Assembly: GCA_016859345.1 (NCBI GenBank)
Contig: CM029131.1
Span: 4,575,320-4,639,319, forward strand
Length of the DNA stretch: 64,000 nucleotides
Direction: 5' to 3'
Source of the DNA: Istiophorus platypterus
Lineage: Eukaryota; Chordata; Actinopteri; Istiophoriformes; Istiophoridae
Every line of letters starts with the position of its first letter. Position 1 is the stretch's first letter. Below, one piece after another: positions 1 to 9,870 of this stretch. The translations under genes were made by a program, and so were the position numbers. The notes under the pieces are model-generated. The model ran no database searches. It was not told the DNA's origin and was given only the letters and a program-made list of their open reading frames with translations.

Positions 1-1019
1 TCAGACACAGACTCTCTTCAAAATATAGAAATAGCCATAGAACTAAAATAGATTTTGTTTTCTGTGACTGTTTGAAGCTTAATCTCAACCATCTCTGTCC
101 CAGTGGAACATCACTGCCATTAGCCCTGGTCCATATGGACAAAATGAGCTTGGCCGTAACTGCTCCTTACACGTCGTCATAAGTATCCGGGCAACGTTTG
201 AGTTTCACTGTCGGTCGGGTCCCACTCTCCATAATGGGAAACGGTTGACTGTGTTATGTAGAAATTACGAGGCTGGTGTGAGCCGACTGCTCCCATCGGT
301 TTCACCCCAGGAAAAAAAAAAAAAAAGAAAAAACCCCAAAGATGACGCTGGTTGGTCATGGCACTGTTCTGTAATGAGCTTTCATATCTGACCCCTTTGC
401 CATTTTAATAAAATTCATGTTGTAACCAATTTCCTATGTGAGTGTAAAAGCAATAAAGTGCGAGACATCCGCATTTTGAAGCTTATAAGAGACTTTGAGA
501 GGCACATGGGTTGAAGTTGGCAGAGAAATACTATATCTGGCCTTGGACTGAGAGAGGTTTTTACCGGTGGAATGTAACTAAATGCATTTACTCCAGAACT
601 GTATTTCATCGCAGTTGTACGTACTTGTGTTTTACCTGAGCGTTTCCATTTCGTGTCACTTCATACTACCACTCAACTATATTTCAGAAGCAAATATTGT
701 CCTTTTTACTCCATTGCATTTATCTGATAACTTTAGCTACAAGTTACTTTGCAGATTAAGATCTTACATACATAACACGAGATGATCTGATAAAACAGGA
801 AGGCATCAGCGATGGTAAATTAATTAAATTAACTAGGGCTCTTAAAAAAGATCTTCCATTTACTCACTGTTAATGAAAAATCAATTTCAACAAATGTTTT
901 TCTTGAAGAGACGGTGTTTGTTTTGTACATTATAAATATCCATATGTACCTAACATCAAAATCCCTCCCTGGGTGCATCACTGCTTAGCGCCTAAAGCTG
1001 GGTCGGGTTATGCAGGAGC

Positions 1020-1100
1020 CACAGTAATTAGTTGACTAATCGATTAGTCTAGAAAATTAGTCTGGAGTGATTTTTAGTAATCAATCAATTATTTCCGGCA
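1020..1100. repeat. fragment of a teleost dispersed repeat (ATTAGTTGACTAATCGATTAG type)
   Basis: The stretch has the alternating TTAG/CTAATCGATTA pattern typical of one end of a very common fish interspersed repeat. Better-preserved pieces lie at 31130-31380, 40595-40690 and 53672-54165. Family membership is from memory, not from a search. Confidence 0.45.
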
Positions 1101-1334
1101 GGTGTCAAGCAAAAAGGGAAGAAAAAAAAAGCCACATGTCTTCTTTATTCAGTTTATTAAATGTGAGGATTTACTACTTTTCCTCTGTTTTTGTAATATG
1201 TGGGACTGTTTGGCTGGTTAAGCCCTGACATCAGATCCCGTGCAGTGCTGCAGCCTCTCGGGTCCCAGCACCGGGGACAGCTCCGGCCCCAGGACCCAGG
1301 ACCCAGCACCCAGCACCGGGGACAGCTCCTCCAG

Positions 1335-1354
1335 CCCCCCCCCCCCCCCCCCCC
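1335..1354. repeat. poly-C tract, 20 bp
   Basis: Uninterrupted run of 20 C in a locally GC-rich stretch with CAGCACCGGGGACAGCTCC-like tandem units just upstream (about 1268-1330). Such runs are prone to length error in assemblies. Confidence 0.9.
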
Positions 1355-1569
1355 GGACTCCCCGGGAGCGGAGCGTTTACTTTATTACACAGGCTCGACG
1401 CCCACTGATCCTACCTCCGATGTCTGGCCGCAGCGTCTTGTCGTATTCAGCAGCAGTTTGTTTTGAGGATGAGCGCGTCCCCTCCTCCTGGACCACCAGG
1501 GGGGCAGCTGATTGATGTGGCATCGTGGTGATCTTCGTCGTCGTCGCCATATTCCAGTAGGTCAGAGCT

Positions 1570-1630
1570 GGGGGGGGGGGGGTAGGTGTGTGTGCGGAGG
1601 GGAGGAGGAGGAGGAGGAGGGGGGGGGGTC
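1570..1630. repeat. poly-G and GGA-rich low-complexity tract
   Basis: Thirteen G in a row at 1570-1582, then GGAGGA units and another G run up to about 1628. G-run spacing would allow quadruplex formation on the plus strand. It lies inside the inferred first intron of gabrg3. Confidence 0.8.
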
Positions 1631-2065
1631 GTTAATCATGTTTGCCCACCTTTAATAAACAACACTGTCATGAAAACTTTGTCGCAGCATCTAAACAATT
1701 TCCAGGCAATGATGTAAGCGGGTTGTGCCTGAACTGATTCCCACTGGAAACGACTGTCAAACCCCAGACTCTGGATTTAGACTCTGCAGAAAACGGTTGT
1801 TACATTTTCTTTTTATGCGTGCGTGTGTGCGTGTGTGTGTACGTGTGTCTGTGTGTGCGTGTGTGTGCGTGTTTGCGGGGAAAGCCCTTAGAAAAAGAAA
1901 AAAAAAAAAAAAACCCACATGCATTACCAGCCTGACTCATTCACATAAAATGCGTAATTGCCTTTATACCCTCAACTTTTGAAGCTTTAGGGGGGGGAAA
2001 AGAAAAATCCTTCCAGCTGTTGATCATGCAAATGGAATAAAAAAAGAGGCGCAAACGGGACTCAC

Positions 2066-2124
2066 CGAGCGCCTGGAGCGAGCAGGAGAGCGAAGAGGAG
2101 GACGGCCACAAACTTGATTGTCAT
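2066..2124 (-). CDS. gabrg3: GABA-A receptor gamma-3-like subunit, first coding exon (signal peptide)
   Basis: On the minus strand an ATG at 2124 opens 19 codons reading MTIKFVAVLLFALLLAPGA, then CG and a perfect donor GTGAGT. This is a classic cleavable signal peptide: one Lys, a 12-residue hydrophobic core and a small-residue end. The exon ends after two bases of an Arg codon, compatible with the end of the mammalian gamma-3 signal exon as I remember it. The call rests mainly on position: in the vertebrate cluster gabrg3 lies downstream of gabra5 on the same strand, and this exon is 7.4 kb beyond the gabra5 stop. The rest of the gene lies left of the window. Seen: start, signal peptide and donor. 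Inferred: the gamma-3 identity. It could be another secreted or membrane protein. Confidence 0.6.
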
Positions 2125-2720
2125 TTTCCCCTGCGCGGATCACCTCTGATCGCAGGCAGGAATCGGTGGACGGAGACCCCGGCGTGTGCTGCTGCTGCTG
2201 CCGCCGCCGCTGCGAGGGGGAGGAGGGGGGTGGGGGAGGAGGGGGGAGGAAGAAAAAGTGCCCGTACAGTAGGTGTGTGACCATCAATCCGGGCTCCGAA
2301 CTTCCTCATCCGCCCACGCACTTTCTTCTGCGCGTCGTCCGCGGCCACCACGCAGCAGCGGTCTCCCCCCCCCACCCACCCACTCCAGGTCCTCCGCGCT
2401 CCTCGCACAAAGGGGGTGGGTGGGTGGGTGATTGGGGTGTGTGTGTGTGTGTGTAGGGGTGATGAGGGGGGTGGTGGGGGGGGGTGTTCTCCGGGACGCA
2501 CCCAACGATCAGTCAGCGTGACCAGCCCGGCGGAGCAGGAGCGGAAGCCGACGGGATCCAGAGGCGCCCTGCTCCCCTCTCCAACGCCTGTGTGGGCACC
2601 ACAATCTTCGGGGAGACGCCGTCTGCAGCTGGTGCTGCCGGTGCTGGTGGTGCTGCTGGTGGTGCTGGTGAACCTTAGCAGATGAGCATCATGCACGGGC
2701 TAGGCACAACACCTGGATCA
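2125..2720 (-). promoter_or_regulatory. gabrg3: GC-rich 5' UTR / promoter region of the gabrg3-like gene
   Basis: Strong local rise in G+C and CpG directly upstream of the signal-peptide exon, with (GCT)n and (GCC)n trinucleotides at about 2187-2213, G runs around 2220-2250, a GT run at 2437-2454 and CTG/GGT units at about 2620-2670. Position and composition fit a CpG-island promoter of a brain gene. Transcription start and TATA box cannot be fixed from sequence. The open frames here are repeat artefacts. Confidence 0.5.
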
Positions 2721-3410
2721 CAGCTGCATTACATTTATCTGGATGACAAACGCAAGCGACTACCCCTCTTTTTTTTTTTAAAACTTGCGGGCTACGTCAT
2801 GAGCTGTGTTTATTTATTTATTTCATTACATTTTTCTGCACATGTGCTTTTTGAAATCAGGCCGATTAATCACACAGTAATCCGAAGGTATCAGCTTTTA
2901 TCGGGTTAAAAAGTGCTGGGAAATAAGAAGCAGATTTGCTCTTACTGGCTCCACAATAAAAGGAAAAACCACCTTAAACTCAACCCTTTATTCTGATTTC
3001 TTTAATACTTTAATCCACATTTTCAGTTCTGCAGAATAGTCCACTGTGCAGATTGTTAGAAAAAGTATCAAATATGAGTTTAAGGGCGTCAAAAACACAG
3101 TAGGATACTAGTGTAAGTGAATGTGCGCCTGATTTTTGTTTACATCGGTGGACGCTGTTTGCCTGATGACGGTCGCCGCTGGGAGTCTTATCGGGATTCA
3201 CACACCAGGCACAGAGAGAGAGCGAGCTCTCGTCCACGCTCAGGATAAGTCGTCTCTGAGAGGCTTCACTGCCCCCTGGTGGCCCAGCATGCAACAGACT
3301 TACCCCCCCCCCCACCAAGAAATAAACAAACAAAACAAACAAACAAACAAAAACTAGGAAAACTTAATGGGGCTGTTGTTACGCTGTTAGTTTTGTTACC
3401 CATTAAGAGT

Positions 3411-3957
3411 TCTCCTGAGTAAAAGTAGGAATGAAACTGTGAAACTGTGTAAAAAAAATACTTAGTCACAAGTAAGAGGTCCTGCATTCACTACTAATAC
3501 TTTAGGAAAAGTACAGAAGTGTTATCATGGAATTGACCCTGAAGTAAAAATACATGTTCTGCAGGAAAAAAAAGGCCTGATATATTCTATTATATGATTT
3601 TTAGTGATGGATCAGTGCGTAAAAAGCAGTTTACTGTCGTAGCTGCTCTGTTTAGAACTAGTTTTAACAGGTTCTCATCCAGGGCTTGGTCCATGCACAC
3701 GAATCTACTTTTTTTTGGTCTTTTTCTTGTAGGAGGTCACACGTTGAAACATCTGGAAACCATTTTATAAGCTTATCATCCTATTTGATATGATTTTTTT
3801 ATATGCAATCACAGTCTTTTTCTCTGAGATATAATAGACTTTATAATGAAGGTACAAAGTGGAATACAATGGAAATACTTAAGTAAAGTGCTAGTACTTC
3901 AAGCTTTACCTAACTGCAGTACATGAGTAAATGTACGTAGTTACGTTCTACCTCTGC
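3411..3957 (+). repeat. teleost dispersed repeat (GAGTAAAAGTA... family), near full length
   Basis: Contains the hallmark pieces of a very common fish repeat: GAGTAAAAGTA at the left, AGTCACAAGTAAGAGGTCCT, GTCGTAGCTG, TTTTATAAGCTTATCAT, and at the right TACTTAAGTAAAG followed by CATGAGTAAATGTACGTAGT. A second copy in the opposite orientation ends near 27115 with CTTCTTCCACCACTG. Recognition is by eye from remembered consensus. Confidence 0.7.
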
Positions 3958-4774
3958 GTATCCCTATTACACCCAAAAACTTATGACTTATCTATAATAA
4001 TTAGCATATTAAAGAGTTCTGTTCCTAACGAATGATAGGATGACTGTGCTCTGCAAAGTGAAATCTAAGGATCATCTCACCAACATAATACCATGATGAA
4101 ATATAATCATGATGTTAGATAATTCTAGCCTCGGTCACATGGGAAAGCAGGACTGGCAGCTTGTCACCTAAGTTGATTTCTTACATTTGTCTTTTATGGA
4201 GAAAGTAACGACAGTGCTGCATACACAAGCACAAACATAGACAAAAAACATATGTCCCAGTTATGTGACCAGTTGAAGTCGAGCCTGCAGACACTAAGTA
4301 TCAAGCTGTTTTCATTAAGAAGTTTAATCATATCAGTACAACTAAGAAATGCAGTCAGATTTCCTTCTTTTTATATTAGCAGCTATAATCATGATTTAGG
4401 ATTTTGTAATATACACCATGTTTGAAAATAATTCCCGAATGCCATCTTTGTTCATCCTTTTTTATTTGATCATTTTTAGTATAATACATAAAACAAATAC
4501 TGCACATAAAACAAAGAATGAATAACACATAAACTTTGTTAAGCCCAGCTATAGCTACAATGGTTTTGCTGCAGTTTTGCAAAAATTTTAAGCGAAGATC
4601 TCAGTTTAATGTTTCCTCCAGAACAAAATCAGACAAAGTACTTTGTTAATGCTCAAAAGCAATAAAGATCTCAGGCATGTGCAGTGGCTGGCCATAGCCG
4701 TCCTCTGGTAGGCAACTGTTGAAGCTACCACGGCCCTGCCTACTGTCAGTCTCTCTCCCTTATGTGCATTACAT

Positions 4775-4905
4775 TCCCTAGTTGAGAGACCCGAGTTCAA
4801 AACTCCAGTCTGCTTCGCCGCCCATGAGCTAGCTGAGGATAAAGTACATATAATCAATCCTAAATTTGTCCCTAACACGCACCAGCCACATCTGTCCAGA
4901 CGCAA
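4775..4905. repeat. diverged repeat, copy 1 of a local pair (SINE-like)
   Basis: Shares TCAATCCTAAATTTGT and a following CTGTCCAG with 8445-8572, in the same order and orientation, and both copies have a GAG-GACCC-GA-TCAAAA block about 50 bp earlier. That block resembles a decayed RNA polymerase III B box. Probably two old copies of one short retroposon. Confidence 0.45.
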
Positions 4906-5136
4906 CAGAGAGAGAAAACAAGCATTTGTCATCGGCTGGGCCAGTCGGGGCTTAAATTGGAGTGAAACGTTTTGCTGTAAGGGGCCCCCCTGAACGGGTG
5001 AAAGCAACTTAAGCGGAACTAAATCCCTTTTCTAACAGATGTATGGCAGATGAGTCTGTCACAGTGGCTGAAGGAAGGAGGGAGGCGTGGGCAATCGTTT
5101 CTTGGCTGGCAACACAGAAGGGAGGGTTGGTTAAAT

Positions 5137-5150
5137 GGATGGATGGATGG
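5137..5150. repeat. (GGAT)n microsatellite
   Basis: Three GGAT units followed by GGG; short and imperfect. Confidence 0.6.
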
Positions 5151-5526
5151 GTAGATAGGGGGAACTCATTTCTTGGATGCCAAGAAAGATGTGTGTATAG
5201 AAAGGATCTAGTCTGCCATGTAGACTACAGATGGAGATCTTCTGACCTTTGCTGAAGTGGAGGCTGTTGAGATTATCTGAAATCTTTCAGTTTTGAAAAT
5301 GTCCCTTCCCATTTTACATTATAAGCTTTCCTTTCTTCTCTGTCTGAGGATTTTTTTTAATCCACGCTACGGAAAATTTTAGCTCCACTTCCCTTTCCTT
5401 CTCCAGCTCCAGGAAAATTATGCTAAAGTTTTGTTGTAAAGTATGAAAGAGAAAACGTAAGCGCTTATTAAGGGGCAATTTTTTTTTTTTTTAGATTTGA
5501 CAGACTAAAAACAATTTGCCCAACAG

Positions 5527-6030
5527 AGGTCTACAACCATGTTAGTGGCTCTGTGAGGCCACATTTAGGCATAGCAGTGCTTTGAGCTAGATGCTAATGT
5601 CTGCATGCTAAAAATAATCATGCTGATGCTAAGCAGGTTTAGCATGTTTACAGTCTCGTTTGTTAGTATGCAAACATTTGCTAATTAACTCTAAAGTAGA
5701 ATAGCCAGCAAAGCTGAGGCTGATGGAAATGTTAAAGGGAATACACTTGCACCTTTGACATTTTTGGACATTTTTGGACATGATATGTTCCTTCGTGGTG
5801 GAGATCGTTTGCTAACTCTGAAATGCAGTTCATCCTTGTGTATTCTATCTTTTTCTAACATCGTCATATTTGTATTTTTAAATAGCCCCTTAAAGAATGA
5901 ATAAAGCATTTAGAATTGAACTGAATTAGCTTTGCATGTATTTGGTCATAAACCAAAGTATTGGGCAAGACCGACGACCACCAACGTGATTATATTATAA
6001 TTCATTCTGATGGGAACAATTAATGTCTGT
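5527..6030 (+). repeat. teleost dispersed repeat (GCTAA/ATGCTAA-rich family), copy 1
   Basis: Series of ATGCTAA, GCATGCTAA and GCTAAGCAGGTTTAGCATG units, then AGCTGAGGCTGATGG, TTTGGTCATAAACCAAAGTA and TGATGGGAACAATTAATGTC. Order and wording match a repeat I know to be abundant in percomorph genomes. A shorter copy is at 50500-50745. About 150 bp of unrelated sequence separates the GCTGATGG part from the TTTGGTCATAAACC part, so the copy is interrupted or diverged. Confidence 0.7.
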
Positions 6031-8066
6031 ACCAAATAATCTAATTACAGTTTCATTAACTTTGGCATATTAACTCAAAGTAAGGCTTGGTCAGCTCAAA
6101 TTAAGCAGCACTGGAGCAGTTAGCTCAGACACAGTAAACAAATGATCCCAAACTTTGGACTCTGCAGGCATAATCAGAAACAAAAGAATATTGTCTTACT
6201 TGACAATGGGCATTAGCGGCAGAGTTGGAAACAAACTGGGAGTGTAGGAATAGATACAGAGGTTGGAGGCTGTTACCAGGGAAAGGGATGTCTGGTCTGT
6301 TCATTTGCACTTGGCTGCCATGGCGACCCTAGACAGATGGATGTATAGACCACCTTTCAACTGCATCTCATTGGACTTCCTTTCACACTGCTGTGTGCTT
6401 TTAATAAGCACTGAAACATACAGTAGTCTTAGCTTTTCCGATAGACACCAACCAAACATTAGACGGATAAAAACACCTTAGATTTACATAAATGGCAGAT
6501 TCAACATCAACCCAAATCAGCACAAAAAAGACTACTGGTTATTATGGCACAGAAATTTAAAACAAAAGCACTTTGGGAAGAATTTTAAACTGACACCTTG
6601 AAGATTATTACTCAAGGTCCCAATTTCACAAAGCAAAGCAGGTACAGTAGCAGCCGATGTCATCTTTATTTACATGGTTTTTCACTGAGCCATTCAGCGC
6701 CAAAAAATTATGAGGGACACCGCTCCCAGCAGCAGGTGGCAGAGTGAACTATACTTTTTAAAATCCATGTGATTATAGACGCTGAGGACTCTGAGGCAAC
6801 TCTTCTGCTGGAAGCACGAGTCCTTTTTTTTTTTTTTCCTGAGTATGTCACACCAAGGTTCAAGAAGTCACACGTTCTGTCACGGCGGGCTCGAGCCATT
6901 ACGTGTGCCCCGTTGCTTCCAGTTCAATTAAGTCAGTGTAGAAATAAATACTTAAAAATCCGATTCAATTCAAACATTAAAAGCCAAGTTTGGCCAGATG
7001 TAAGGTCTTATACAAGCAACAAGAAGAAAAGAATCTTACACATGTACACAAAACATTAAGAAAAGAGACAAAAACATACTCTTAATAAATTGAAAGTCAA
7101 CATTAGACTTTGGCATTTTTTTTCCTAAGGGCTTGAAAAGCAAATGCAAGAATCTTGATATCGTCTTTTTTGTGTCAAAGCAAAAAAGAGTAAATCAAAA
7201 AGTCTATTTACATGATTCCCTTATGAGACACAGCCTAATTTCCCAATAGTCTTGGTATGTTAAAAGCCTGGTAACACTTACATTTAAAATGGAAAAATCT
7301 TGTGGCAAAATAAGTACATTCCAGTAACAGTGGATTCGCTTGCATTGGCAAAATAAATCTTTCAATTTTTTTTTTGAGGGGGGGGGGTTAAGTTCAATTT
7401 TGGTGAACTTAACCCCCCAGATTTGAACTCTTGGCCCAATAGTAAGTAATCTGGACAGTGCTAACATCTGAAGGAACAGAAATCCAGAGTGCCCAAAATC
7501 GAGGAAGTTAGCATAGCTTATTAGCTGTGTTACACAATCCACTTTAAGTAACCCTCCTTTGTCGGAGGAATGAAATTTTTTCCAAAGAGATGGTTGAGAC
7601 GGGAGTTTTTGGTACTATACAGTATGTTCCTTGAATAAACTTATTTATTTATTATTCATCCATCAGTGACTGATCTAAAAGCTTGCTAACTGGCTAGCTC
7701 TCCTGTTTAAAAAAAAAAACAAAAAACAACAAAAAAACTCTTTACTGAATGATATCATGTAAAATCCCAAGGATAAAATCCAGGAAAAGTTAGCTGCTCA
7801 GTGCAGAGAAAACTGAAAGAAATTCTGAGATCTGTTGTAACTGATTAGCCTTAGCATGTCTCCGACTGGTTGACGTGTAGTAGCCTCTAGAAACAAATAT
7901 TTCCTGAAAATGTGGATTAACTGTGGTGTGCCACTTTCTGGCATGACCAATGCTTTCTGACCTATGTTCACTCTTGAGGATTTTTTTGTTTATCTTTCTG
8001 TTTGTATATGTGACCTCATGATACTGGAGGTTTTTTTTTTATTGTTGGTCTCTTTGTTCCCTGCAG

Positions 8067-8116
8067 GATATCTTCCAGAACACAAAATTTTTTCCTGAAG
8101 TGAATGGAAATGACCA
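8067..8116 (+). other. exon-like segment, unassigned
   Basis: A pyrimidine-rich stretch ending CCCTGCAG, 50 bases, then a consensus donor GTGAGT. One frame reads DIFQNTKFFPEVNGND without a stop. It lies on the strand opposite gabra5 and gabrg3, between the two genes. No protein family is recognised and no partner exon is visible, so it may be a chance pseudo-exon. Confidence 0.15.
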
Positions 8117-8444
8117 GTGAGTAACAGCTGCTTGGTCAGTCATGTTTTTAGGTTTGAAAAGAGTCTTATTTACCCACAGTTCAAATTAGTTTTACTTAAA
8201 ACAGTAAAGACTTAATCAGCACCAGATTAATTTTGATGTCCATCTGAAGTCTGACTATTGGTTTGTTTTATGCCATAGTCAAAGTTTATCTTTGCAAAAC
8301 TCTTAGTGGCGCAGTGTTTTGCCTCAGGACACATCAGCAGCATGGATGATAACCTAAATAGTGGCTTAAACCCTGGTCATTTCACTAAATGACAGTCTGT
8401 GTACTCTCAGAATCACTCTGCTGATTTGTATCTTACACACTCAA

Positions 8445-8572
8445 GCACTGGCCTCTCAACTGTGAATATTAGTTTCCAAACTGAGTGACCCAGACTCAAA
8501 ATACAATTGCAGAACATAAATTCAATCCTAAATTTGTGTGATTCCACAATCCTCAGCTGTCCAGTCAACTAT
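8445..8572. repeat. diverged repeat, copy 2 of the pair with 4775-4905
   Basis: Shares the TCAATCCTAAATTTGT core, the CTGTCCAG downstream and the TGACCC-GA-TCAAAA block upstream with copy 1. Strong divergence suggests an old insertion. Confidence 0.45.
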
Positions 8573-9433
8573 TGTAAGTGGGCCAAAGACAATTTTCTAC
8601 TAATTTCTGTTGGTGTGCTGCCCTAAATTACAACTTTTAAATATTTTATGAATGAAGAGGAGCCTCTTTATTAAGAAATTCAGAAACCCCTGTAATGATA
8701 ACGGGCCAGATACATTTTTTCAACCTTCAGGTAGCCTTTTTTTTTTTTTTCATTCTTCATTGAGACCTCGACTGCCAATGCTTTTGGGAAACCTGGCCTG
8801 CAGCAGTAGGCTTTGAAATTCAAGTAAAGATGTACGAAGAGACACACAAGCACTCACTGCAACAGGAGAAAAAATGGCGAAGGTTTTTAAAAAAGAGACA
8901 TAAAACTGAATTATTAATGCACTTGCAGCATTGATCTCAAGAGATGTTTCTTCTCCTCCACAGAGTGGAATTACGTACATTTTTTTAAATCCATGTTTCA
9001 AATTCAAATGCATGTTGTATTGCAGTTCTTTCTCATAGCATATGTCCAGTGCAATATGAACCATTTAAATTTGCTCAATATGCCTACATTAGTTCAATCT
9101 AAAATCCTTCCTTGAGTAAAAGCAATGAAGTGTGTTCTCAGACTGTAAGCAGTGATTGGCATATACATGGTCAGTGTTCAAGACAAAGAGGAGTCCATGG
9201 TTTCCTTTTGAGTAAAGCGTCATGCAAACTGCGGCAGGATGGATGATAAAGAAGCAAAGCACCCACGCTCTTGTTGACACAGTCTTAAAAGCAGTTTCTT
9301 TGTGATCAAGCAGTTTTTTTAGGCCATGAAAAACAAGAAAGATATTCTATCTCAGCCTTGCACCCATTCAAATTGCTTGAATTAGATGGCTGAGTATAGT
9401 TTGGTCTTGTTCTTCAAGCACTGGTATTTGTTT

Positions 9434-9439
9434 TTTATT
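9434..9439 (-). terminator. gabra5: candidate poly-A signal of gabra5
   Basis: AATAAA on the minus strand about 130 bases past the gabra5 stop codon. It sits in an A-rich run (T-rich on the plus strand), so the hexamer could be chance, and brain GABA-A transcripts often have longer 3' UTRs. Other AATAAA-like hexamers occur further downstream. Confidence 0.25.
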
Positions 9440-9570
9440 TTTTTTTGTCTAGGGCAGAGACCTTACAACGTCCCCCTTCCTTGTTGTCCACCCACTCTCC
9501 AATTAGGCTCCAACTTCCTCCCATACATAAATTCTCTGACTCCAAAAACAGAAAAGAAAAAAGAGAGAGA

Positions 9571-9870
9571 TTACGTTGAGGTGACAACTCCTTTTACCAC
9601 TGGTTCTCTGTTAAGGTACGTGGCCCAGTAGACGAGGTTGAAGGTTCCAAAGAGGACGGGGAACACAATCCGCGACATCTTGTCGATCTTGCTGACGCTG
9701 TTGTAAGTCTTCTTGGGGTCGACCATCTTGGTCTCAGAGGATCGGAGCTGCACTGAAGTTGTGTTGGAGATGGTGGAGATGGACACGTCCTTGGTGAGGT
9801 TGGGGGTGTAATTGACTCCTGCCGAGCAAACGTTGTTGGGCTTTTTTGACAGCACCATGTGGTCTCGTTT
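9571..9870 (-). CDS. gabra5: gabra5 last coding exon: M3-M4 loop, M4 and stop
   Basis: Starts after acceptor CCCACTGTAG in phase 0 and ends with stop TAA at 9573-9571; 99 codons (residues 363-461). The first two thirds are a cytoplasmic loop rich in Ser/Thr/Lys, including SNTTSV and KKTYNSVSKIDKMSR. Then M4, VFPVLFGTFNLVYWATYL, and a tail ending GVVTST. The loop is the region that differs most between subunits, and its match to the alpha-5 pattern is the best subtype evidence. Confidence 0.95.
   Translation of the reverse strand, partial: KRDHMVLSKKPNNVCSAGVNYTPNLTKDVSISTISNTTSVQLRSSETKMVDPKKTYNSVSKIDKMSRIVFPVLFGTFNLVYWATYLNREPVVKGVVTST

Larger units (their letters stand above)
1..2065 (-). 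other. gabrg3: gabrg3 intron 1 (partial)
   Basis: Sequence downstream, in the minus-strand sense, of the signal-peptide exon. I looked for the expected second exon of a gamma subunit (a YD-x-x-LRPD-like motif after an acceptor) and saw none, so the intron continues past the left edge. It holds homopolymer runs, a GT-rich tract at about 1817-1875 and a short repeat fragment near 1020-1100. No other coding sequence is supported. Confidence 0.5.
2721..9570. other. intergenic region between the gabrg3-like gene and gabra5
   Basis: About 6.9 kb without a gene I can support, and probably including the gabra5 3' UTR at its right end. It contains dispersed repeats at 3411-3957, 4775-4905, 5527-6030 and 8445-8572, many poly-A/T runs, and one exon-like segment on the plus strand at 8067-8116. 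The longest frame, 133 codons on the minus strand at 4606-5007, overlaps the repeat-like segment and resembles no protein I know. Confidence 0.6.

Noticed and set aside
2121..2696. 191-codon minus-strand frame with poly-Ala, poly-Pro and THTHT runs
   Set aside because: Translation of the GC-rich promoter and GT microsatellite in a frame different from the signal-peptide exon.
4606..5007. 133-codon minus-strand frame
   Set aside because: Overlaps the SINE-like repeat at 4775-4905 and matches no known protein.
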